Shown here piece after piece: positions 43,241 through 52,453 of a DNA stretch of 64,000 nt. The notes below the pieces were generated by a model. It did not search any database, was not told the DNA's origin, and saw only the letters and a program-made list of their open reading frames with translations. The stretch comes from Dyella caseinilytica (lineage in GTDB: Bacteria > Pseudomonadota > Gammaproteobacteria > Xanthomonadales > Rhodanobacteraceae), in assembly GCF_016865235.1 (NCBI RefSeq), contig NZ_CP064030.1, positions 2,356,001 to 2,420,000 of the forward strand, in the 5' to 3' direction. Made by a program: the position numbers and the translations under genes. The first letter of the stretch is position 1; each line of letters starts with the position of its first letter.

Positions 43241-45880
43241 TCAACGCGGCAACGACTGATCTCCGACAATGACGAATGTGCCAGCAACGCCATCTCCGTT
43301 CCCCGGCTGCGCTCCACCTGCGAATAATTGGTAATGCCCCGCCTCGACTGCGCGGCCGCCTTGCGCATCCACCTGACTCAACAGGCGCGGCGTCAGCTCG
43401 AAGCGAAGGCTGCGGCTTTCACCCGCAGCCAGATGGACGCGACGGAAACCCGCCAAGGCATGCCGCGGTGCTGAAGGCATGTCTGGTGCGTCGAGGTAAA
43501 CCTGCACGACTTCATCGCCTGCCCGCTTGCCGTCATTACGAACCGTAACCGTTGCCTGCAGCGATTCGCCTGCCTGCAACCGAGACGCCGATAGCTTCAA
43601 GTCGCTATAGGCAAAATGTGTATAGCTCAGGCCGTAACCGAACGGATAAAGCGGTGTACCTGTGAAATAGCGATAGGTACGTCCCTGCATCGCGTAACTC
43701 ACGAACGGCGGCAGATCGCTGGTGGCGTGATAGAACGTCACCGGCAGACGGCCACCGGGGTTGTAGTCACCCGCCAGTACTTGCGCGATGGCATCGCCAC
43801 CCTCTTCGCCGGGATACCACGCCGCCACGATGGCATCGGCATGCGCCTTGGCCCAATTGAGCGCGACGGCACTGCCCGACATCAGCACAACCACCAGCGG
43901 TTTGCCGCTGGCAGCGACACGCTCCAGCAAGGCCTGCTGAGACGCCGGCAGCCCGATGTTGGTACGGTCACCGCCATTGAAACCGGGCACATCGATTTTC
44001 AGCTCTTCGCCTTCTACATCCGGCGACAACCCGACAAAAGCGACGACAGCATCCGCCTGTTTCGTAGCAGCTTCCGCTTCAGCCAACTGCGCATCAGCGG
44101 GCGCGAGCCACTGCAGCCGCACACCCTGGTCCTGGCCGCCATGGACTAGTTCAAGCCGAATACTATGGGCGCGCGTATTCTCGAAATGCAGGTTGGCCGG
44201 CATCGTCGCGTCACTGCCGCGGCCATCGATCACCAGACGGTCATCCACATACAGACGCACCGTATCGTGACCGGCGCAGTCGAAACAGCGGTCGACATGC
44301 ACGGCCAGAGTGTAATCCCCAGCTCCCGGCGGCAACAGTTCACCGCGCCAGCGCACGGCATAACGACTTGCATGCAAGCTATCGGTCGGCGCGACATGAT
44401 CCCAATCGAAATCGATCAGGCGATCGTTGCGAGTCAACGCAGGCGCGCCGCTGAAATTCAGCGTATCGAAATATTCGCCGGTCAAGCCAGCGTGCGCACC
44501 ATCCGGCGTGCGCAGCGCGGTTTCCGGAATAGGCACCGGTACGCCGCTGGCAATGGGAGAACCTTGCGCATAGCGAATCTGCTGCGCGCCGAAACGCTCG
44601 CGCAATCCCAGCAATGGCGTCACTGGCGCGCGTGCCGTGCCGTGATAGTTGGCTTCGAGTGTTTCCAGCGTGTCGGCGTTCGGCCCCACAACTGCCAGGC
44701 GCATGCCTTGTTGCAACGGCAACAGGCTGTGTTCGTTCTTCAGCAGCACCATCGATTCCAGCGCAGCTTGCAATGCGAGCTGGCGATGGGCCGAACTGTC
44801 TACCTGATCCATGCCGATCGTTGCATAGGGATCATTGGCCGCTCCCCATTCGCCGAATTGTTGGCGTGCTGCGAAAAGCCGCGTCAATGCCGCATCGAGT
44901 GACGGTTCGCCAACGTAACCCTGATGCACAGCATCCTGTAACCGGGCGTAAGCGTCGCCACAGTCCAGGTCAGTCCCGGCGCGGATGGCGGCAGCGGAAG
45001 ATTGGGCATTATCCGGTTTGAAGTAATGAAATTGGGTCATGTCATCGATCGCATCGCAATCGGAAACGACATATCCCTTGAAGCCCCAGTCGTGACGCAG
45101 CAACGTCGTCAGCAGGCGGTCATCGGCGCACACGGGGGTGCCGTGCAAAGCGTTGTAGGCGCACATGATGGATGCGGCCTGCCCTTCGACGATTGCTGCA
45201 CGAAAGGCGGGCAGATAAGTCGCTTCCAGGTCATGCGGGGAAACATCCACATCGAAACCATGGCGCCCCGATTCAGGGCCGCTATGCACGACAAAGTGTT
45301 TGGGTGTGGCAATGGCGCGCAAATGCACCGGATCATCGCCCTGGATGCCGTGGATAAAGCCCACTGCAAGTTGGCCGGTGAGGTAGGGATCCTCGCCATA
45401 AGTTTCTTGGCCACGTCCCCAGCGCGGGTCACGGAAAATATTGATATTCGGGGACCAGATGCTGAGCCCCTGATAACGTGCGTGATCGTGCCCGGCGCCT
45501 ACCGCGTTGAACTTGGCGCGAGCCTCGGTCGATACGACCGTGCCGACTTGATTGAGCAAGCCGACATCCCAGCTTGACGCAAGCCCGATCGCTTGCGGAA
45601 ACACAGTGGCATAGCCATCGCGCGCATTGCCATGCAGGCCTTCGCTCCACCAGTCATAAGCGGCGATACCAAGCCGGGGAATGGCCGGCGCTCCACTCTG
45701 CAACTGTGACACTTTCTCAGGCAACGTCATGCGCGCCACCAACGCGGAGACCTGCGTGGGTGCATCCTGCGCTGTGACACAGGCGGCAACGGCCATCCAC
45801 AGCCATGCTGTCACCAGCATGCCTGTTTTCGAGATGGCGAAAACCTGTCTCATTAAGACCGCTGCCTTTGAATGGCGCAT
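43241..45880 (-). CDS. GH3 glycosidase with PA14 domain, beta-xylosidase/beta-glucosidase type
   Basis: An 879-residue secreted GH3 protein. A signal peptide lies within residues 20-38. The barrel (about 40-330) has nucleophile D274 in VVSDCDAIDDM, the S-D-C-D-A form usual for GH3 beta-xylosidases, and KHFVVHSGPE at the substrate site. The alpha/beta domain is interrupted by a PA14 insert (about 460-600), and a fibronectin-like domain ends the protein. It begins 3 bases after the GH18 stop; ATG 45853 is an alternative start. In this fucosidase/hexosaminidase operon, removal of a beta-linked xylose from plant N-glycan is one idea; glucose or GlcNAc release is not excluded. Confidence 0.9.
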   Translation of the reverse strand: MRHSKAAVLMRQVFAISKTGMLVTAWLWMAVAACVTAQDAPTQVSALVARMTLPEKVSQLQSGAPAIPRLGIAAYDWWSEGLHGNARDGYATVFPQAIGLASSWDVGLLNQVGTVVSTEARAKFNAVGAGHDHARYQGLSIWSPNINIFRDPRWGRGQETYGEDPYLTGQLAVGFIHGIQGDDPVHLRAIATPKHFVVHSGPESGRHGFDVDVSPHDLEATYLPAFRAAIVEGQAASIMCAYNALHGTPVCADDRLLTTLLRHDWGFKGYVVSDCDAIDDMTQFHYFKPDNAQSSAAAIRAGTDLDCGDAYARLQDAVHQGYVGEPSLDAALTRLFAARQQFGEWGAANDPYATIGMDQVDSSAHRQLALQAALESMVLLKNEHSLLPLQQGMRLAVVGPNADTLETLEANYHGTARAPVTPLLGLRERFGAQQIRYAQGSPIASGVPVPIPETALRTPDGAHAGLTGEYFDTLNFSGAPALTRNDRLIDFDWDHVAPTDSLHASRYAVRWRGELLPPGAGDYTLAVHVDRCFDCAGHDTVRLYVDDRLVIDGRGSDATMPANLHFENTRAHSIRLELVHGGQDQGVRLQWLAPADAQLAEAEAATKQADAVVAFVGLSPDVEGEELKIDVPGFNGGDRTNIGLPASQQALLERVAASGKPLVVVLMSGSAVALNWAKAHADAIVAAWYPGEEGGDAIAQVLAGDYNPGGRLPVTFYHATSDLPPFVSYAMQGRTYRYFTGTPLYPFGYGLSYTHFAYSDLKLSASRLQAGESLQATVTVRNDGKRAGDEVVQVYLDAPDMPSAPRHALAGFRRVHLAAGESRSLRFELTPRLLSQVDAQGGRAVEAGHYQLFAGGAQPGNGDGVAGTFVIVGDQSLPR

Positions 45881-45883
45881 GGT

Positions 45884-46945
45884 TCAGCGCTGCGCAACAG
45901 GCAGCTCATCCCACACCTTGGGACCTTCCGCACCAAGCACCCACGCGCAAAAACCTTCCAGCCCATATTGCTTCACCACCGCATAGCGATCGCGAAAGCT
46001 GTGTTCATCGGGCATGAAGACCCATTCGCGCATATCGTCGCGGTAGAAGTAATACCAGGACTCATGCTCGACCGGATCCCATTGCACGTTTGCCTGCTGT
46101 TCTTGCGCCAACGGAATGGATTCATCAGCGTCGATATAGTCGGCCTTGATATTGGAAGCTTCGGTGCCGTCATCACGCACCGGATCCCCGGTATACCAGT
46201 GATAACCATACAAGGCGATGCCCAGCGACAGTTTCTCCCTGGGCACCAGGGTCAATGCATACTTCAATTGCGCCATGACCCACGGCATGCCATCCACCGG
46301 GCCCGGCACCGTCCAGCGCGTGTGCTGGTCGTAGGTCATCAGACAGATCAAATCTGCATACTTGCCCAACTCGGCGAGATCGTAAGCACCACGCCAGTAC
46401 TGCCACATCCACTTGGAAAAGCGTCCCTCCCCAGCGTGCCCTGGCGCGTTGGGCACTACCGCGATCGACAACTTCAGGCTGTGCTTGTGCAAGGCTTCTG
46501 CGGTTTGCTTAACCAGCAAGGTATAAGCATCGCGGTCGGTCCAGGAAATGCTTTCGAAGTCGAACTGGAATCCGGCGTAACCGTATTGCGTGGCCTGCTG
46601 CAGCATCGCGTCGATCATGTGCCGTTTGGCGGTTTCATCGTGCAGCAGTTCATGAAAACCGTTACGTCCGGCTGACATGGATATGATCGGCTCAATCGGA
46701 AGCCGGTGTTCCTTCGCCATATGCAGGACGTACGCATTCGGTCCCCCGTTGACCAGACCTTGGTTGTCAACGCCGTACCACGTGGGAACCAGTAGACCAA
46801 TCTTGTCGACATGAGCAACAAAGGAGTCGACGGACTTTTGCGTGCCCATCAAGTAGAACAACGCATCTGGCTGCGCAGCAAATGCGGTGCCGCAGGCAAG
46901 CGTCGCACCCAGTGCGCAGACCAACTTCATTACTCGCTTCATCAT
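45884..46945 (-). CDS. GH18-like glycosidase (chitobiase/YaaH type)
   Basis: A 353-residue secreted GH18-fold protein. It starts in an ATGA overlap with the upstream GH29 stop and opens with a signal peptide (MMKRVMKLV...AFAAQ). The catalytic strand reads AGFQFDFES, keeping D129 and the acid E131 of the D-x-x-D-x-D-x-E motif while the first aspartate is not evident. LMTYDQHTRW matches the typical Y-D strand. The relatives I recognise are spore-cortex hydrolases and di-N-acetylchitobiase. In this locus it could be a chitobiase or an endo-beta-N-acetylglucosaminidase cutting a GlcNAc-GlcNAc core. This is inference. Confidence 0.85.
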   Translation of the reverse strand: MMKRVMKLVCALGATLACGTAFAAQPDALFYLMGTQKSVDSFVAHVDKIGLLVPTWYGVDNQGLVNGGPNAYVLHMAKEHRLPIEPIISMSAGRNGFHELLHDETAKRHMIDAMLQQATQYGYAGFQFDFESISWTDRDAYTLLVKQTAEALHKHSLKLSIAVVPNAPGHAGEGRFSKWMWQYWRGAYDLAELGKYADLICLMTYDQHTRWTVPGPVDGMPWVMAQLKYALTLVPREKLSLGIALYGYHWYTGDPVRDDGTEASNIKADYIDADESIPLAQEQQANVQWDPVEHESWYYFYRDDMREWVFMPDEHSFRDRYAVVKQYGLEGFCAWVLGAEGPKVWDELPVAQR

Positions 46946-48636
46946 GGAGCCAACTCGATCTGGTAAACGTAAGCGTAATCTCCCACCGGTTTCGCAGGCA
47001 GCGAAAGGTGGAGGCCGTCTGCCTGCTGCTGCCAATCGACGCGTTTTCCATTCGCAAGCAGGCTCACTGCGCGCACATGGTCACCCGGTTTGATCGAATG
47101 GATCACCGTCTTCCCACCGGCAGGCCAGCCAAGCTCGATGGCGTAGAGCACACCGTTCTTGGTGGTGAAGCGGAAATCCTGCGCTGTATACGGTTTGGTC
47201 TTGGTGTCCTGGAACGTACCGCCCACGACTTCGGTAGGTCCTTCACCGAATACGCGCCATGGCCGGGTCGCGTAGATGGCGTCGCCATTGGTCTTCAGCC
47301 AGCCTCCCATGGCGAGCAGAATTCTCTGTGCGTCTTCCGGAATGGTGCCGTCCGCACGCGGCCCGATATTCAGCAACAGATTGCCATTCTTGCTGACCAC
47401 ATCCACCAGCAAGTGGATGAGCTCTTGGGGCGACTTGTAGGTGTCGTGCTCGACATAGCCCCACGAAGCGTTGCTGATCGACGTATCGGTCTGCCAATGC
47501 TCGGGATAGATGCCGGTCAGCTGTCCGCGCTCGACGTCCAGTGTCCCTGCGCCAGCTACAAAATCACCCTGCTTGTAATTGACCACCACACCGCCACGCT
47601 GAGCGCCCTGGTTGTAGTAGTACGCCAGCATCTTCGGCAGCGTATTGCGGAAGGTGGGATGGCCGATCCACCAGTCGAAGTAGATCAGATCCGGGTGGTA
47701 ATCGTTGATCAGCTCTGTGGTGCGCGCGAGCCAGTCATCCAGCCAAGCCTGAGAGACATAGGTCCAATCGTTGTAGAGATCTTCGTCTTTTTTGGCGAGA
47801 TGCGCTTCGGCCGGTCCGTACAATCCAGCGTAGCGCGGATCGTTCACATCAGAATCGAATTGCCGGCCGCCGTCAAAAAACCAATCGTGCTCTGCGCGAT
47901 GCGACGACACGCCAAAATGCATACCTTCCGCGCGAACGGCTTTCGACAACTCTCCCACTACATCGCGATGCGGGCCCATTTTGGCCGCTGTCCATTCCGA
48001 CAGTTTCGAGTCGTACATGGCAAAGCCATCGTGATGCTCGGCGACGGGTACGACATAGCGTGCGCCCGCATCATGGAAGAGCTTTGCCCAGGCCTGCGGA
48101 TCGAAATGTTCGGCCTTGAACATCGGAATGAAATCTTTGTAGCCGAATTTCGATTGCGGTCCGTACGTCGCCACGTGATGAGCGAATTCCGGCGTACCCT
48201 GCTTGTACATCAAGCGCGAATACCATTCGCTGCCAAACGCGGGCACGGAGTACACACCCCAGTGGATGAAGATGCCGAACTTGGCATCGTCGTACCAACC
48301 CGGCGCTTGATAGCTCTGCAACGAGGTCCAGTCAGCGCGAAAAGGCCCTTGGCTGATGCCCTTGTCCACGTCCGACAGGAGCGCGCGGCGCTCGGGTTCG
48401 AATTTCGCCGTAGCCTTCTGCCAGATCAGATCCGCATCGTGCGGCGACAGCGTCGCGGCGGTAGGTGCGGTCGATTGCGCAAGACTGGCCCCGGCCATGG
48501 CGATGCCGGTGGCACAGATGGTCAGCGCAACAAAGGAACGTTTCAGGCTTTGCCGCCGCACCTGCGCGGGTCGACTCTCATTGAGCAGGCCCTGGCAAGC
48601 ACCCGGTTTTCCCGCCTCTCCAACCTGCATCTGCAT
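46942..48636 (-). CDS. GH29 alpha-L-fucosidase (copy 2)
   Basis: A secreted fucosidase of 564 residues from the ATG at 48636, chosen because GGGAGGGG lies right upstream. About 30 residues precede the hydrophobic signal core (SFVALTICATGIAMAGASLA). Key blocks are AKFGIFIHWGVYSVPAFGSE, EHHDGFAMYDSKLSEW, and nucleophile D321 in LIYFDWW, then a C-terminal beta-sandwich. It heads the leftward operon, overlaps the GH18 gene by four bases, and has the GAAACAATCATTCAT motif 58-72 bases upstream. It is paralogous to the fucosidase at 40051-41727. Confidence 0.93.
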   Translation of the reverse strand: MQMQVGEAGKPGACQGLLNESRPAQVRRQSLKRSFVALTICATGIAMAGASLAQSTAPTAATLSPHDADLIWQKATAKFEPERRALLSDVDKGISQGPFRADWTSLQSYQAPGWYDDAKFGIFIHWGVYSVPAFGSEWYSRLMYKQGTPEFAHHVATYGPQSKFGYKDFIPMFKAEHFDPQAWAKLFHDAGARYVVPVAEHHDGFAMYDSKLSEWTAAKMGPHRDVVGELSKAVRAEGMHFGVSSHRAEHDWFFDGGRQFDSDVNDPRYAGLYGPAEAHLAKKDEDLYNDWTYVSQAWLDDWLARTTELINDYHPDLIYFDWWIGHPTFRNTLPKMLAYYYNQGAQRGGVVVNYKQGDFVAGAGTLDVERGQLTGIYPEHWQTDTSISNASWGYVEHDTYKSPQELIHLLVDVVSKNGNLLLNIGPRADGTIPEDAQRILLAMGGWLKTNGDAIYATRPWRVFGEGPTEVVGGTFQDTKTKPYTAQDFRFTTKNGVLYAIELGWPAGGKTVIHSIKPGDHVRAVSLLANGKRVDWQQQADGLHLSLPAKPVGDYAYVYQIELAP

Positions 48637-48693
48637 GAGTCCCCTCCCAGTAAGAGCTACGCGCTGAGCTGCCCCATTCGCATATTCATTAGC

Positions 48694-48708
48694 GAAACAA
48701 TCATTCAT
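48694..48708. promoter_or_regulatory. Candidate operator of the fucosidase operon
   Basis: GAAACAATCATTCAT matches GAAACCGTTATTCAT at 56741-56755 in 12 of 15 positions and in the same orientation relative to the leftward gene. It lies 58-72 bases upstream of the GH29 start, in the shared control region with the fucose dehydrogenase gene. The IclR regulator encoded at 56862 is the likely binder. Confidence 0.45.
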
Positions 48709-48780
48709 ATATGTTTAGATCGAGCCAAATCGAAATGCAACCTCTTTTTTCCTGGGGAGTCGACCCGCCCTTCAGTCACA

Positions 48781-48799
48781 TATAAACCACATGTTTATA
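48781..48799. promoter_or_regulatory. AT-rich inverted repeat upstream of the fucose operon
   Basis: TATAAAC-cacat-GTTTATA is a perfect 7-bp inverted repeat about 100 bases before the fucose dehydrogenase start at 48897. It is a possible regulator site or part of the promoter. Confidence 0.4.
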
Positions 48800-48896
48800 T
48801 ATACACGGGCAAATGAATGCGTCATCATCCGCCTAAGGGCCGTGGCGACGGGGTCCGGTACGTCCGTCTGCGCATACCGAAGGCACCCGGAGCTGC

Positions 48897-49925
48897 ATGA
48901 CACCAACCACGAACCAAACCCAATCGGGCTCAGCCAGAACCGAGCTGCAGCATGGACTCAGGTCTCGCCTGGCATTCGGTGGTGCGCCGATCGGCAATCT
49001 CTACGAATCGGTGGATGAGGAAACAGCCACCCTGACCCTGTCGCGCGCATGGCTGCGCGACATCCGCCATTTCGACACCGCGCCTTATTACGGCTACGGT
49101 CTCAGCGAAAGCCGGATCGGCGCGGCCCTTTCGGGCGTGCCCCGCGACAGCTTCAGCCTGTCGACCAAGGTCGGGCGGCTGATCGAAGCGGATGCGGGCC
49201 AAACGCAGCATGCCGATGGCTTTATCGTCGATGGACAACGTGCCCGCTTCGACTACAGCCGCGACGGTGTGTTGCGCTCAGTCGAAGCAAGCTTGCGACG
49301 CCTGCGTACCGATCACGTCGAAGTGCTGTTGTTGCACGATATCGGCGCACTGACGCATGGCGAACATCACGCTGCCGTACTGCATCAGGCGCTGAATGAA
49401 GCGTTGCCGGCTATGGAAGAACTCCGCACCCAGGGCGTATGCCGTGCCATCGGCCTGGGCGTGAATGAAGAAGCCGTATGCCTGGAAGTGATGCCGCGCT
49501 TTTCGTTGGACGTGATCATGCTGGCCGGTCGCTACACCTTGTTCGAACAGGCGCACAGCATCGGCGTGATGGCGCAAGCGAAAGCTCGCGGCATCGCGAT
49601 ACTTGCTGCCGGCCCCTACAACTCAGGCCTGCTTGGTAACAATGAGGGGCCGGGCCATTTCTACAACTATGCACCTGCCGACCAGACCGTGCAGCAGCGT
49701 GCGCAACGTTTCTACGATGTGCTCGGCGAGACACATACCGATGTCGGCGCAGCCGCGCTGCAATTTCCCCTCGCCCATGCTGCCGTTGCGAGCGTGGTAT
49801 GCGGCCTGCGCTCTGTCGACGAAGTCGACATGGCCAGTAAACGCATGCAAACGCCCATTCCGAATGAAGCCTGGCGCGCCTTGCGTCACGCCGGCTTACT
49901 GCAACAAGACGCGCCCACGCCATGA
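48897..49925 (+). CDS. L-fucose dehydrogenase, aldo/keto reductase family
   Basis: A 342-residue cytoplasmic aldo/keto reductase, predicted to oxidise L-fucose to L-fucono-lactone with NAD(P). The tetrad is visible: aspartate and tyrosine in FDTAPYYGYG, lysine in LSTKVGR, histidine in LLLHDIG. It belongs to the D-threo-aldose/L-galactose dehydrogenase branch. GGAG precedes the ATG at 48897. It is first in a rightward operon whose next genes perform each following step of non-phosphorylative fucose breakdown, and it overlaps the lactonase by four bases. Context makes fucose the best substrate call. Confidence 0.9.
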   Translation: MTPTTNQTQSGSARTELQHGLRSRLAFGGAPIGNLYESVDEETATLTLSRAWLRDIRHFDTAPYYGYGLSESRIGAALSGVPRDSFSLSTKVGRLIEADAGQTQHADGFIVDGQRARFDYSRDGVLRSVEASLRRLRTDHVEVLLLHDIGALTHGEHHAAVLHQALNEALPAMEELRTQGVCRAIGLGVNEEAVCLEVMPRFSLDVIMLAGRYTLFEQAHSIGVMAQAKARGIAILAAGPYNSGLLGNNEGPGHFYNYAPADQTVQQRAQRFYDVLGETHTDVGAAALQFPLAHAAVASVVCGLRSVDEVDMASKRMQTPIPNEAWRALRHAGLLQQDAPTP

Positions 49926-50776
49926 TCATCGTCGATGCACACCAGCATTATTGGCAGCCTTCACGCGGCGATTATGACTGGCTGGCGGATGCGCCCGCAT
50001 TGCTGCAGCGTGCGTTTCTTCCAGCGGACATGCGCGCAGAACGGAAAGCTGCCGGCGTGACCTTCAGCATCCTGGTGCAAGCCGCACCCAGCGAAGAAGA
50101 AACGCGTTACCTGTTCGAGTTGGCCGAGCTTGATCCCGCTGTCATCGGCGTGGTCGGCTGGGTCGATATGGAGGCGAACGATGTTGAGGCGCGCATCGAC
50201 GCACTGATTCGTGACGGCAACGGTTTGCTGCGTGGCCTGCGTCCCATGGTGCAAGACGTCGCCGATCCAGCATGGCTGTCCCAACCGTCGCTCGACCGCG
50301 CCTTTGACTGTATCGAAGGTCGCGGCCTGAGTTTTGATGCACTCACGAGCACGCCGCAATTTCCGGCACTGTTTCAGCGCCTGCAACGGCATCCTCATCT
50401 TAAGGTTGTGCTCGATCATGCCGGCAAGCCAGCCATCGGTGCAGCGGATACGGCTCTGTGGTCCGACTGGATCGACAAGCTGTCGCAGCATCCTCAGCTC
50501 CACTGCAAGTTATCAGGTTTGCTCACCCTGCTTGGCAAGGCTGCAGGCGAGCAGCTGATCGAACCGTACGTCGCACATCTGTTCGCACGCTTCGGCGCAG
50601 AACGCTTGATGTGGGGCAGCGACTGGCCTGTGCTCACGACACACGCCAGTTTCAGCCACTGGCTCGAACTCGCCCTGGAGCTAACCGGACGCTACGCGCC
50701 CGGCTCACAGGCCGATGTTTTTGCCGCCAACGCGGCGCGCTTTTATGCACTGGATCTCGGTGTCGCCCAATCATGA
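49922..50776 (+). CDS. L-fuconolactonase, amidohydrolase-2 family
   Basis: A 284-residue metal-dependent hydrolase opening L-fucono-lactone to L-fuconate. The N-terminal DAHQHYW motif (D5, H7, H9) and the C-terminal GSDWPV supply the usual ligands of the cog3618-type lactonases. The ATG overlaps the fucose dehydrogenase stop (ATGA), which indicates translational coupling. It is followed by the keto-deoxyfuconate dehydrogenase gene 46 bases later. Confidence 0.9.
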   Translation: MIIVDAHQHYWQPSRGDYDWLADAPALLQRAFLPADMRAERKAAGVTFSILVQAAPSEEETRYLFELAELDPAVIGVVGWVDMEANDVEARIDALIRDGNGLLRGLRPMVQDVADPAWLSQPSLDRAFDCIEGRGLSFDALTSTPQFPALFQRLQRHPHLKVVLDHAGKPAIGAADTALWSDWIDKLSQHPQLHCKLSGLLTLLGKAAGEQLIEPYVAHLFARFGAERLMWGSDWPVLTTHASFSHWLELALELTGRYAPGSQADVFAANAARFYALDLGVAQS

Positions 50777-50822
50777 GCAGCGCCTTCTTCCATCTTCACT
50801 TTGATCGCAAAGGATTTATCGC

Positions 50823-51569
50823 ATGAGCGGACGCTTGTCAGGCAAAAAGGCCCTCATCACCGCAGCCGGTGCCGGCATTGGCCGCGCCACCGCCCTCGCC
50901 TTCGCCAACGCCGGCGCGCAAGTACTGGCGACCGACATCGATGCACAGGCACTGGCCTCGCTCGCCGCCGAACATGCGTCGATTACTACCCAGCCGCTGG
51001 ATGTGACACGAGCGGACGATATCGATGCGCTCGTAAACGCCTCTGGGCCATTCGATGTGCTGTTCAATTGTGCCGGCTTCGTGCACGCAGGCACCATTCT
51101 CGATACCGATGAAACGGGCTGGCGGCGCTCCTTCACCATCAATGTCGACAGCATGTTCCATCTATGCAAAGCCGTGCTGCCTGGCATGCTGGAGCGCGGC
51201 AAAGGCAGCATCATCAACATGTCGTCGGTGGCGTCCAGCGTCAAAGGTGTACCGAACCGCTTCGCCTATAGCACGACCAAGGCCGCCGTGATCGGCCTCA
51301 CCCGCTCGATTGCCGCCGATTTTGTCGCCCGCGGCGTGCGTTGCAATGCAATTTGTCCCGGCACGGTAAAAACCCCTTCGCTCGGCGATCGCGTGCGTGC
51401 CTTGGGCGGTGACGAAGCCGCCAACTGGCAAAGCTTCATCGCGCGCCAGCCGATGGGCCGTTTGGGTGAACCCGAGGAAATTGCCGCGCTGGCGTTGTAC
51501 CTCGCTTCCGACGAATCCGCCTTCACGACCGGCACCATCCACGTTGTGGATGGCGGCTGGTCCAACTAA
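50823..51569 (+). CDS. 2-keto-3-deoxy-L-fuconate dehydrogenase, SDR family
   Basis: A 248-residue SDR oxidising 2-keto-3-deoxy-L-fuconate at C4 to the 2,4-diketo acid. Motifs: TAAGAGIGRATA for NAD, DIDAQA after beta-2 suggesting NAD preference, FNCAGF, serine in NMSSVASSV and Y-x-x-x-K in YSTTKAA. The end, VVDGGWSN, is typical for this dehydrogenase group. A ribosome binding site (AAGGA) is near 50810. The function is assigned mainly from the operon, which holds the enzymes just before and after this step. Confidence 0.88.
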   Translation: MSGRLSGKKALITAAGAGIGRATALAFANAGAQVLATDIDAQALASLAAEHASITTQPLDVTRADDIDALVNASGPFDVLFNCAGFVHAGTILDTDETGWRRSFTINVDSMFHLCKAVLPGMLERGKGSIINMSSVASSVKGVPNRFAYSTTKAAVIGLTRSIAADFVARGVRCNAICPGTVKTPSLGDRVRALGGDEAANWQSFIARQPMGRLGEPEEIAALALYLASDESAFTTGTIHVVDGGWSN

Positions 51570-51586
51570 GCAGGAGCAAGCATTCC

Positions 51587-52453
51587 ATGAAACTGGTCCG
51601 TTATGGCGCCGTGGGCACGGAGAAGCCCGGCCTGATCGACAGCGCCGGCGCGCTTCGCGATCTTTCTTCCGTCATTCACGACATCGACGCAAAAGCGCTC
51701 GGCCACGAAGGCCTGGCTCGCTTGGCAAACGTCGACCCGCGGCAATTGCCGCAAGTGGAAGGCCAGCCACGTTACGGCACACCTGTTGCTCATGTCGGCA
51801 AGATGATCTGCGTCGGCATGAATTACGCCGAGCATGCAGCGGAAACCAACGCCCCCGTTCCACAGATGCCGGTGATCTTCATGAAAGCCACCAGTGCGAT
51901 CGTGGGGCCCAATGATGATGTGATCATTCCCCAGGGCTCTACGAAAACCGACTGGGAAGTCGAGCTTGGTGTGGTGATTGGTGAAACCGCACGCAGTGTC
52001 AGCGAAGAAGAAGCGCTTTCATACGTCGCCGGTTATCTGGTGGTGAACGATCTTTCCGAACGTGACTTCCAGTTCGAACACGGCGGCCAGTGGGTCAAGG
52101 GCAAGAGCTGCGATACATTCGGACCGCTCGGGCCCTGGCTGGTCACAGCCGATGACGTTCCCGATCCGCAGAATCTGGGACTATGGCTGGAAGTAAACGG
52201 CCACCGCTATCAGAACGGCCATACGCGTACGATGATCTTCAGCGTGGCCAAGCTGGTCAGCCATATCAGCCGCTATATGACGTTGCAGCCCGGCGATGTG
52301 ATCAGCACGGGCACACCCGCTGGTGTCGGCCTGGGACAAAAGCCGCCGATTTATCTGCGAGATGGCGATGTGATCGAGCTGGGTATTGAAGGACTCGGCC
52401 AGCAGCGCCAGCAGGTACACACTCACGCCTCCAGCGGGAATGTCACTGCATGA
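51587..52453 (+). CDS. 2,4-diketo-3-deoxy-L-fuconate hydrolase, FAH family
   Basis: A 288-residue fumarylacetoacetate-hydrolase-fold enzyme that splits 2,4-diketo-3-deoxy-L-fuconate into pyruvate and L-lactate. Motifs: GMNYAEHAAETN at the start of the catalytic domain, metal ligands in DWEVELGVVIG and VVNDLSERDFQ, then GKSCDTFGPLGPW and the STGTPAGVG loop. It begins 17 bases after the SDR and overlaps the dehydratase gene by four bases. The L-lactate product explains the lactate dehydrogenase at the end of the same operon. Confidence 0.9.
   Translation: MKLVRYGAVGTEKPGLIDSAGALRDLSSVIHDIDAKALGHEGLARLANVDPRQLPQVEGQPRYGTPVAHVGKMICVGMNYAEHAAETNAPVPQMPVIFMKATSAIVGPNDDVIIPQGSTKTDWEVELGVVIGETARSVSEEEALSYVAGYLVVNDLSERDFQFEHGGQWVKGKSCDTFGPLGPWLVTADDVPDPQNLGLWLEVNGHRYQNGHTRTMIFSVAKLVSHISRYMTLQPGDVISTGTPAGVGLGQKPPIYLRDGDVIELGIEGLGQQRQQVHTHASSGNVTA

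Noticed and set aside
46882..48816. 644-codon open frame on the plus strand
   Set aside because: It is antisense to the GH29 and GH18 genes; the product has no recognisable fold.
50823..51569. Calling this SDR a generic 3-oxoacyl-ACP reductase
   Set aside because: Its sequence is close to FabG-like enzymes, but the operon holds every other fucose step and lacks only this dehydrogenase.
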